From Clostridium sp. CAG:288 (lineage in GTDB: Bacteria > Bacillota_I > Bacilli_A > RFN20 > CAG-288): DNA of 64,000 nucleotides. Under the pieces are notes generated by a model. That model was given only the letters and a program-made list of their open reading frames with translations. It ran no database searches and was not told the DNA's origin. How positions within the stretch are numbered: position 1 is the stretch's first letter; every line of letters starts with the position of its first letter. Below are positions 25,569 through 32,717 of the stretch, one piece after another. Location of the stretch: assembly GCA_000437395.1 (NCBI GenBank), contig FR898164.1, forward strand, positions 1 to 64,000, read 5' to 3'. A program made the position numbers and the translations under genes.

Positions 25569-27346
25569 TTGAATTATTTAACGTTACATCAAACACTCAA
25601 GATAAAATAATTGATATTCCTTATTTAGTTTTACCTAATGTTGGTATGATAGCACTAGTCGGACCTAAAGATTCAGGAAAGTCAATTTTGTTAAAAGTAA
25701 TAGCAGGTATTGATTCATATAAAGGGAAAATTATTATCAATCAAGGATTAAAACATAAAAAATACACCTGCAATATTGGCTATTTAGATTTTCATACCCA
25801 AAGACGTTTCAAAACAGATAACTATATCAAAGCTTTAGAAAACACAGCTATGATTTATGGAATTAAAAACATCAATAAAGCCATTGAAAATTCAACTAGG
25901 TATTTAAGAGCTTTTGACCTCACAAAAAACGATTCTTATGAAAATCTCGACAAAGCTAGAAAGACTCTATTTTCATTATCAATTATGCTTTCCTTAGATC
26001 TTCCAGTAATTCTTTTAGATGAATTATATTCTAACTTAGACAAAAAGTACGAAGAAAAAGTCGAGAAAATTCTTTTAGAATATTCGGCTAAACACTTAGT
26101 TTTAATTTCATTTTCTACTTCACCAAAACTTGATTTATTCAATAAAGTTTTACTTATTAAAAATGGAAAAATAATAAAGGAAGCTGAAACAAAACAAGAA
26201 AAATTTAAATCTGTCACTTTTAGAAAAAATAAAAACTTTGATTTAGGTATTTTCTCCGTCTTACCACATTTAGCTACACGTGCTAAAGTCTTTTTAATCT
26301 TTTTATCAGTTATTTTTACTTTTATTGTTGCTTCTTTAAGCGAATCTTTAAATCCTAATATAAACGCTATAAATACACTTTTAAAAGAAAATTTCACACC
26401 TATTTCAAAAGTTTATGAAAAGTATGAGTCTTATACTTTTTATGATTTTTCAAACGATAAAATTACGATTAAATATAATCAAAGTAGTGCAAATGAATTT
26501 TATATTCGTCCATTAATCAATAAAAATATAAATGATAACTCTAATGTCTTATATCTATCAAAATCCGTTGCACTTGTACTTGGAGTTGAAAAAGGCGACA
26601 TCGTAACCATTTCAACAAAAGAATTCAAAGTTGAAAACATAATAAATACTAAATCAAAAGAAATATATCTACCTTACACATATTATTGCTTATTTGGAAA
26701 TAATAGCTCTGATACATATTATTATTTACTTAGCTCTGATATAAATAAGTGCACTTATTATGATAGTAATAGACAAGAAATTGATTACGACTCTACATTA
26801 ACTTATTACAATTACGAATTAAATAACATTTCAGAAGATAATAACAAATATGGCTATTACGTTTTAGAGAACTTTAAAGATAATAATCTTGTTATAATTC
26901 CTGATAATGGTTTTACAAATAAACCAGTAAATATCTCAACTAAATATGTCATTTACTATACGTCTTTAAAAACACTACACGAATTATCTGAATATGAAGA
27001 CGACACTTTTATTTTTAACAAAATAAAACCAAGTCCAAAAGTTATAGTAGGTTATGTAGCTTCTGTATCTTTATATTTGATCATAACTGTTTTAGTATTT
27101 ATTAGAGCTGATAAAGGAGATAGCGATTATTATAAGAGCTTCTCAAAGCAAAAATATACTTTCCTTCAAGCTATTAAATTCTTCTCTTTTACTGGAATAA
27201 TATTGCTTTGTACATTAATTTTGGTATCCACTCTCTCACGCGAAAACATTTTGCTAGCTTTAACAAGTTTTGTGTTATTGATTACTCTTCTCTTGTTTTT
27301 GCTTACCTACATGCTATTAGGAAGATTTAGTATTAAAGACGAATAG
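25565..27346 (+). CDS. ABC ATPase fused to an FtsX/MacB-like permease
   Basis: Protein of 593 aa. Residues 1-220 are an ABC ATPase with an intact Walker A (GPKDSGKS, 33-40), Walker B and catalytic Glu (VILLDE, 148-153) and D-loop SNLD. The signature motif is eroded (YENLDKARK instead of LSGGQ) and the usual switch His is missing (LISFSTS). From about 235 a transmembrane helix, an extracytoplasmic domain (about 265-500) and three C-terminal helices form a permease half. With the two preceding genes this gives two permeases and two ATPases. Ribosome site AAGGAGTG. Confidence 0.7.
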   Translation: MIELFNVTSNTQDKIIDIPYLVLPNVGMIALVGPKDSGKSILLKVIAGIDSYKGKIIINQGLKHKKYTCNIGYLDFHTQRRFKTDNYIKALENTAMIYGIKNINKAIENSTRYLRAFDLTKNDSYENLDKARKTLFSLSIMLSLDLPVILLDELYSNLDKKYEEKVEKILLEYSAKHLVLISFSTSPKLDLFNKVLLIKNGKIIKEAETKQEKFKSVTFRKNKNFDLGIFSVLPHLATRAKVFLIFLSVIFTFIVASLSESLNPNINAINTLLKENFTPISKVYEKYESYTFYDFSNDKITIKYNQSSANEFYIRPLINKNINDNSNVLYLSKSVALVLGVEKGDIVTISTKEFKVENIINTKSKEIYLPYTYYCLFGNNSSDTYYYLLSSDINKCTYYDSNRQEIDYDSTLTYYNYELNNISEDNNKYGYYVLENFKDNNLVIIPDNGFTNKPVNISTKYVIYYTSLKTLHELSEYEDDTFIFNKIKPSPKVIVGYVASVSLYLIITVLVFIRADKGDSDYYKSFSKQKYTFLQAIKFFSFTGIILLCTLILVSTLSRENILLALTSFVLLITLLLFLLTYMLLGRFSIKDE

Positions 27347-27351
27347 CAAAA

Positions 27352-27401
27352 AGCTATTGAACAAATATTCTTAAATAGAACTTTGCTCAATAGCTGTTTT
27401 T
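27352..27401 (+). terminator. Terminator of the ABC operon
   Basis: AGCTATTGA pairs with TCAATAGCT over an AT-rich loop and is followed by GTTTTTA. It may also serve the converging minus-strand gene. Confidence 0.75.
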
Positions 27402-27861
27402 AATTATTATCAGTGACTTTAATAGTTTTATTAGATTTTATTAAATCAATTATTTTTAACACTACACAAGTTAGTGCCAATGCTATTGATACGATAAACG
27501 TTGATGTAATTGCACTATAACTAATTTTCCACATTCCAGGATCAAAAACTATAAATCCATAAGCAACTGCTTGAATGATATCAAGAACAATTAAAACAAT
27601 AGACATTATTCTAAACGATTTAACACTTAATTCTTTCTTTTTTAGACATATAGAACTTAAAACTATTCCTGCTATGCCAAAAGCAGCTATAAACGGTATT
27701 CCAATCAATGTGACAATTAAAATAATTGCAATAGCTAATCCTTCACCATTATCTGCTTTTCCTGAATTAGCATAAATAAACAAATTTAAATAAAAAGCAA
27801 CAGCAGCCACTAAAAACCAAATCGAATTAACTAACGAAAGAACTGAAGAAAACTTTTTCAT
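27400..27861 (-). CDS. Uncharacterised four-helix membrane protein
   Basis: Protein of 153 aa with four transmembrane helices (about residues 10-30, 43-72, 83-105, 115-140). The ribosome site AGGAGGGG is good. It resembles small DUF-type membrane proteins of Firmicutes but I cannot name a family. It borders the Rhs-related island. Confidence 0.55.
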   Translation of the reverse strand: MKKFSSVLSLVNSIWFLVAAVAFYLNLFIYANSGKADNGEGLAIAIILIVTLIGIPFIAAFGIAGIVLSSICLKKKELSVKSFRIMSIVLIVLDIIQAVAYGFIVFDPGMWKISYSAITSTFIVSIALALTCVVLKIIDLIKSNKTIKVTDNN

Positions 27862-27975
27862 ATACCCCTCCTATTTAAAGACTTCATTCTTTTAGATACA
27901 TTAATTATATATAAAAATTGATTTAATATAAATACTCTATTTTGCATGATTCTAATTAATATCAAATTTAATACT

Positions 27976-28329
27976 TTATTTTTTATTTAAATTGAATTTA
28001 ATAATCGGAATAGTACCAATTATAAGAAATAAAAAAATATAACTTATTTCACAAATCTTTTTTATCGAATCATTATTTATTATTTGAGAAATAAATATCC
28101 AAACAATAGTAAAAAATAAATTCATAAAAAATAACAATATTGCATCTAAAGCTACTAATCTTAACTTAGGATCAACATCTTTTTTTAAATAGAGAAGATT
28201 TAATTTTGAATTATCAGAAATTTGTTCTTTTTTTAAATTTTTTCCGCTTATATTAGTAAAGCAATTCGGAAAAATCATAGTACAAAAATACCAATGTATA
28301 AATAATAACCAAATAATTAAATATATCAT
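27976..28329 (-). CDS. Small membrane protein, candidate Rhs immunity protein
   Basis: Protein of 117 aa with an N-terminal helix, a short polar segment and two C-terminal helices. It is a paralogue of the protein encoded at 29201-29569: both share a WY-x-C start, a conserved QI...SKL...Y block in the middle and an N-x-x-F/Y-TIV helix. The start is the ATG at 28329 behind AAGGAGA; a TTG at 28335 is in frame. It begins 20 bp after the stop of the Rhs C-terminal fragment, the usual place for a cognate immunity gene. Immunity function is inferred from position only. Confidence 0.5.
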   Translation of the reverse strand: MIYLIIWLLFIHWYFCTMIFPNCFTNISGKNLKKEQISDNSKLNLLYLKKDVDPKLRLVALDAILLFFMNLFFTIVWIFISQIINNDSIKKICEISYIFLFLIIGTIPIIKFNLNKK

Positions 28330-28349
28330 TTTCAACTTCTCCTTATTTT

Positions 28350-29183
28350 TTAGAAGCGCGCACCTATTAGTGTAGAAAAAGCAGTTGAAGCTCCTAATTT
28401 AAGCAAATTAATTGCTGTCAATCGTGCTACAGTTCCAGGCAAAGCATTTGAAACCGCACTTATAAATTTGCCTGCATGCAAATTGAATATGCCTGTAAAC
28501 CCACGTTTTGAAATGATGCCTGCTGCATATTTGTTTGTTGCTTTATATAATGTAGAAAAAGTTTTATATACTTCTTTATTTTTTAACAACCCTTTTCCTA
28601 ATTCTTTCGAATTTTGTGATCCTGCTCCAGCCCAAGCGCCAAATAGTACATTTACAGCACCAATAATAGCTGCTTTCTTCCAATTTACCGATGACCAATC
28701 ACCATCAGAAGATATAAGATCACTACCAACACTTCCAGCAAAGCCTAATCCTCCAGAAATCAATGCTGCACATAACATATTTATTCCTGTTGCAGATAAT
28801 AATCCACTTATTGCACCGATAGTTCCATCAAGAAGTACTTGCCAGCCGTTTATATTATCACAGCCATTTGTTACACCTTGTGATATAACACTAACACCTG
28901 TTCCAATAATTCCACCGACTAATGCTCCAATTATTAAAGCAGAAACAAAGAAATGTCCATCAGGATCAGCCATATTAACTGGATCATTACCACAATAAAC
29001 ATATAGATTTAGGCCTGTTATGCTTCCTATTTCCATATATTCTGTTTGGTCTAGACTTATAAACCTATGCAGACTTGCTGAGTAGTATCTACTCTTTAAA
29101 TAATATAATCCACTCTCTTTATCATAATAATAACTCTTATATTTATATGGATTATCTTCTACTATCTTACTTATTCTTATTCC
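28350..29183 (-). pseudogene. Truncated Rhs/YD-repeat C-terminal module (orphan toxin tip)
   Basis: The open frame starts after a stop codon at 29184-29186 and has no start of its own at the 5' end; the first in-frame ATG is at 29036. Its first 60 codons encode the end of the RHS core, including YYYDKESGLYYLKSRYYSAS, HRFISLD and GLNLYVYCGNDPVNMADPDG. The rest (about 205 residues) is Gly/Ala-rich and hydrophobic, then polar, ending TLIGARF: a variable C-terminal toxin region. The several thousand bases of YD repeats expected upstream are absent. It resembles an orphan rhs-CT cassette that can recombine with a full-length rhs gene elsewhere. Confidence 0.75.
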
Positions 29184-29200
29184 TTATACTTTAATCTTCT

Positions 29201-29569
29201 CTACTTACATTTGCTATTTTTTAAATCAACAACCATACCTGTGACACCTGTAACAATCATAAATAGAAAAAAATACCCTAATGAAATGCGGCCAACAATT
29301 AGATCATTTTTTAAAACTGCATATAGAATAAAAGCTACAATTGTATATATTATATTTAATATAAAGAATACTATCGCTTCAATAGCAAAGCATTTAAGTT
29401 GAGGAGATGCATTTTTATTAATATAAATAAAGCGTAATTTGGAATCTTTAGGAATTTGCTGCCGATTTAAAACTTTGCAACTTATACCGGCAAAGCTTGG
29501 CCATATAATAACACATAAATACCACGTAAAATAACCCAACCAAATTACTGCTAAAACATGCTTGTACAT
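29201..29569 (-). CDS. Small membrane protein, paralogue of the 27976-28329 product
   Basis: Protein of 122 aa with helices at residues 5-25, about 65-90 and 100-115; paralogue of the protein next to the Rhs fragment, with the same WY-x-C, QIP-x-x-SKL-x-x-x-Y and N-x-x-YTIV features. It has a good ribosome site (TAGGGGGT) that overlaps the stop of the 40-residue gene upstream, and lies 17 bp before the Rhs open frame. Possibly the immunity protein of a lost Rhs tip or of the small peptide. Confidence 0.5.
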   Translation of the reverse strand: MYKHVLAVIWLGYFTWYLCVIIWPSFAGISCKVLNRQQIPKDSKLRFIYINKNASPQLKCFAIEAIVFFILNIIYTIVAFILYAVLKNDLIVGRISLGYFFLFMIVTGVTGMVVDLKNSKCK

Positions 29570-29580
29570 GTAAATACCCC

Positions 29581-29703
29581 CTAATTAACAAAATGATTTA
29601 ATATATTAGAGATAACACTAGAAGCAATTGAGTCTTTATAGACAAATTTCGACGTAATAGAAACGTCTTTAGAAGAGGCAAGATTATTAATAATTTTATT
29701 CAT
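29581..29703 (-). CDS. Small 40-residue peptide of unknown function
   Basis: Short frame supported by AAGGAGGGTG before its ATG, by position 56 nt after a predicted promoter start, and by its close link (12 bp) to the membrane protein gene downstream. The product begins MNKIINNLASSKDVSITSKF and ends in a hydrophobic/amphipathic stretch. It could be a peptide toxin, bacteriocin-like peptide or a leader peptide; nothing in the sequence decides this. Confidence 0.4.
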   Translation of the reverse strand: MNKIINNLASSKDVSITSKFVYKDSIASSVISNILNHFVN

Positions 29704-29760
29704 AAGACACACCCTCCTTTAAGTAAATAGATCGATAAATAAAATATTACTCTTTGTTAA

Positions 29761-29957
29761 TTTAAGTATTATTTATACCTACTTAAAAGTCAATGTTTTT
29801 AGATAAAAATATTAAAAAGAGACAAAATAATATAATTTTTTATTAAAAACAACCAATTGATTTAAGTATTATTTATATCTACTTAAAAGTCAAGGTTTTT
29901 AGATAAAAATATTAAAAAGAAACAAAATAATATAATTTTTTATTAAAAACAACCAAT
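29761..29957 (-). repeat. 100-bp tandem duplication carrying a promoter and operator
   Basis: Copy 1 (29761-29860) and copy 2 (29861-29957) have the same sequence apart from three substitutions. Each carries, on the minus strand, TTGACT, 16 bp, TAATAC (29766-29793 and 29866-29893), and a perfect inverted repeat TTTAAGTA/TACTTAAA with an 11-nt spacer lying between and over these elements. It points toward the 40-residue peptide and the Rhs-related genes. Confidence 0.85.
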
Positions 29958-29970
29958 TTTTATAAATTGT

Positions 29971-29997
29971 AAAAAGAAAAGGCTAGTTAAACTAGCC
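29971..29997 (-). terminator. Terminator of the mannoside utilisation operon
   Basis: GGCTAGTTTAACTAGCC-like hairpin (29981-29997) followed on the minus strand by TTTTCTTTTT, just after the stop of the ROK kinase gene. Confidence 0.9.
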
Positions 29998-29999
29998 AA

Positions 30000-30947
30000 T
30001 TATATTAAATAAGCTGCACCAATTATTCCAGCATCGTTTCCTAATTTAGCGCATTTAATTTCAACTTTAGGAGTATTTTTAAAGCCATAATATTCTTTTT
30101 CAAGCAATGGAATTAATCTAGACAAAATGTAGTCTTCTTGAGCTGATATTCCACCACCTAATATAATCAATTCAGGTCTAAATATATTACAATAATTAAG
30201 TATACCTTCTTTCAAATAATTGATATAGTTATCAAGGGCTTTGACAGCAACTTCATCACCTTGTTTAGCATACTCAAATATATACTTACCATTAATTAAA
30301 TTTAAATCTTTTAATTCGGTCCATAGTTTAGATTGTTTATTTTGACTAACAAGCCTCTTAGTATCTTTAATCAAAGCGCTAGTTGATGCATAAGCTTCTA
30401 AACAACCTTTACGTCCACAAGTGCATCTTCTACCATTAACTTTAATAATTGCATGGCCTAATTCTGCACCTTTACCTTCATTTCCTTCATAAAGTGTGCC
30501 ATTTAAAACTATACCACCACCAACTCCAGTGCCTAAAGTTAACATAATAACGTTTTTATAGCCTAAACCACAGCCAAACTTAACTTCACCAAGTGTTGCA
30601 GCATTAGCATCATTTGTTATTTTACACTTTATGTTTGTTATTTTTTCGATTATTTCCACAACTGGAAGATTTTCCCATTTAAGATTATTCGAATAATCAC
30701 AGACACCTGTGTTTGAATTGATTGAACCTGGGCATCCTATGCCAATACCTAAAATATCATCTTTAGATACATTATTAGTTTTGATTAAATCATTAACTTT
30801 ATTTGCCAACAATTCAATCATTTCTTCTTGAGAATTATTAGTTGTAACTTTTAATACATCTCTAAAAGCTATATTGCCGTTTTCATCGACAATACCAATT
30901 TTAAAAGACATACCACCTATATCAATTCCAATACGATATTTACTCAT
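30000..30947 (-). CDS. ROK family sugar kinase (likely manno/glucokinase)
   Basis: Cytoplasmic kinase of 315 aa. ATP-binding IGIDIGGMSFKIGIVD at the start; GIGCPGSI and the catalytic-region TLGTGVGGGIVLNG; the ROK zinc motif CTCGRKGCLEAYAS with GHAII upstream. The GTG at 30962 lies before the GGAG site; ATG 30947 is chosen. It follows manA with the TAA-A-ATG junction. In this operon it most likely phosphorylates mannose released by the mannosidases, giving mannose-6-phosphate for ManA. Glucose specificity is equally possible from sequence alone. Confidence 0.88.
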   Translation of the reverse strand: MSKYRIGIDIGGMSFKIGIVDENGNIAFRDVLKVTTNNSQEEMIELLANKVNDLIKTNNVSKDDILGIGIGCPGSINSNTGVCDYSNNLKWENLPVVEIIEKITNIKCKITNDANAATLGEVKFGCGLGYKNVIMLTLGTGVGGGIVLNGTLYEGNEGKGAELGHAIIKVNGRRCTCGRKGCLEAYASTSALIKDTKRLVSQNKQSKLWTELKDLNLINGKYIFEYAKQGDEVAVKALDNYINYLKEGILNYCNIFRPELIILGGGISAQEDYILSRLIPLLEKEYYGFKNTPKVEIKCAKLGNDAGIIGAAYLI

Positions 30948-30948
30948 T

Positions 30949-31848
30949 TTATTTCTCCACACAAGTTAAAATATATTTTCCATTTCCTTCAATCGAGCAC
31001 TTTTGCTTTGCACTGATGAAGAAAGAGTCATATTTTCCATATTTGATTCCGTTAATTGTACCAGCACCATCTAAGAATGTTATAGAAACAAATGAATCTT
31101 CATCATAAATTTCTTTATCTATGACAGCATCTTTTAAATATGTAGTAAAGTACTTGCACTTTCCTAAATAATCATTTGATTTATTTTCAAAATTGTACTT
31201 ATTCGTGTCAATTACATTTAAAGCTTTTTCGATATGTAATGGTCTAGTTTTGCCATCAGCCCCTACTCTATTGTAGTCATATAATCTATATGTCAAATTA
31301 GAGTTTTGTTGAATCTCGATGACACTAACTCCTTTGCCAATAGCGTGGATAGTACCAGATTTAATAAAGAAACAATCACCTTTTTTTACTTTAAAGAAAT
31401 TTAAGTGCTCTAAAATTGTTCCTTTATTTAAATAATCTTTAACATTTTCTATTGTTTCGTCTTCTTTAAATCCAACGTATAAACCAGCGCCTTCTTCAGC
31501 ATCAATTACATACCACATTTCTGTTTTGCCATAGCTATTTTCATATTTTAAAGCATAATCATCGCTTGGATGAACTTGAACTGAAAGATTTTCTTTAGCA
31601 TCGATTAATTTAATTAAGACTGGAAAGAATGAAAATTCTTTTAAATTTATTCCTAACTCTTCTTTTGTAACAACATCTTTAAGGAGTTTTACTTGACCAT
31701 CTATATTAACTTTCGTTGGACCATCTTGATGAAAAGATAGTTCCCAAGATTCAGATATCTTATCTAAATCACTTTGACGGTATTCTTTTAATTTTGTACC
31801 ACCCCAAATATAGTCTTTTAAGGCAGGAATTAGTTTGTAAATTGACAT
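30949..31848 (-). CDS. manA: Mannose-6-phosphate isomerase, class I
   Basis: Zinc-dependent cupin enzyme converting mannose-6-phosphate to fructose-6-phosphate; 299 aa, the short Firmicutes form. Metal-site motifs are visible: SVQVHPSDDYA, KTEMWYVI, KSGTIHAIGKGV, and the C-terminal EIQQNSNLTYRLYDY. Two ATGs are close together (31854 and 31848); the GGAG site fits the second. It overlaps or abuts the serine hydrolase gene upstream. Confidence 0.92.
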   Translation of the reverse strand: MSIYKLIPALKDYIWGGTKLKEYRQSDLDKISESWELSFHQDGPTKVNIDGQVKLLKDVVTKEELGINLKEFSFFPVLIKLIDAKENLSVQVHPSDDYALKYENSYGKTEMWYVIDAEEGAGLYVGFKEDETIENVKDYLNKGTILEHLNFFKVKKGDCFFIKSGTIHAIGKGVSVIEIQQNSNLTYRLYDYNRVGADGKTRPLHIEKALNVIDTNKYNFENKSNDYLGKCKYFTTYLKDAVIDKEIYDEDSFVSITFLDGAGTINGIKYGKYDSFFISAKQKCSIEGNGKYILTCVEK

Positions 31849-31850
31849 AT

Positions 31851-32717
31851 TCATTCTCCTTTTAATAATTCAGTAATAAGAGGGGCAGTTTTACCTTCCT
31901 TATCTAATGATAAGAAACAATATATTTTATCATCTCTAATAACAAACATTTGACCCCACATACCTGAACCATGTCTTAAATTGCTGTTTCTATTGATCCA
32001 AATAGAGTAGCCATATCCAGTATTTTCATCAACTATTACTTTTACTTTTTTAGCCTCATCTATATATTTTTTGGAAACTATAACTTTATCTTTGTATTTT
32101 CCATCATACATAAAAATCGAAGCTATTTTACAAACGTCAATCGAGTTTAAAAATACACCTGTAGCTCCCATTTGATAACCCATTGGACAATATTGAAAAT
32201 CGTAGTTTTTAATTTCTAACGGTTTAAAAATATTTTCTTCAATGAACTTATCTAAAGAAACACCACTTATTTTACCAACTAACCTTCCTAAAAGATAGTA
32301 GTTAGAGTCACTATAAACAAAATGTTTTTTATCTTTATAATATAATCCTCTATCAAAAATTATTTTTAAATAATCATCGGAAGGAAAAGTTTTAGGATCT
32401 TCAGCGTCAATATCCAAAAATCCCCGTTCTATTCCCGTAACTTGCATTAAAACATCTTCTACTGTTGTACCGCTATATGAAACGGCATTTTCATATTCAT
32501 CGATAAAAAATTTTGAAATATCATCTTTAATATTTAGTTTTCCTTGGTCTATCAATATTCCAATACATAGTGAAACGATATTTTTTGTTAAGGAGTATAA
32601 ATTAGAAATTTTAGAGTTTGTAACTTCAAAATAATCATAGTTATAATTATCAAAAATGCAGCAATTATATACTTCTTTTATCTCTGAAGCTAACTTTTTA
32701 AATTTTAATGAATCCAT
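31851..32717 (-). CDS. Beta-lactamase-related serine hydrolase
   Basis: Class C beta-lactamase/DD-peptidase-like protein, 288 aa, without a signal peptide. The nucleophile motif is SLTK (in YSLTKNIVSL, near residue 42) and the second motif is YSDSN (in FVYSDSNYYLLGRLVG). In sugar operons such proteins often act as esterases or amidases on substituents. It overlaps the GH38 gene by 13 bp and manA by the stop codon, so it belongs to the mannoside operon. Its substrate is unknown; removing an acyl group from the glycan is a guess. Confidence 0.75.
   Translation of the reverse strand: MDSLKFKKLASEIKEVYNCCIFDNYNYDYFEVTNSKISNLYSLTKNIVSLCIGILIDQGKLNIKDDISKFFIDEYENAVSYSGTTVEDVLMQVTGIERGFLDIDAEDPKTFPSDDYLKIIFDRGLYYKDKKHFVYSDSNYYLLGRLVGKISGVSLDKFIEENIFKPLEIKNYDFQYCPMGYQMGATGVFLNSIDVCKIASIFMYDGKYKDKVIVSKKYIDEAKKVKVIVDENTGYGYSIWINRNSNLRHGSGMWGQMFVIRDDKIYCFLSLDKEGKTAPLITELLKGE

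Noticed and set aside
25936..26397. A 153-codon minus-strand frame
   Set aside because: Antisense to the ABC ATPase-permease fusion gene, whose Walker B and helices are in the plus frame.
28468..28998. A 176-codon plus-strand frame
   Set aside because: Antisense to the Rhs C-terminal fragment, which has recognisable RHS core sequence.
29761..29957. CRISPR-like repeat
   Set aside because: Only two long tandem copies with no spacers and no cas genes; it is a simple duplication with a promoter.
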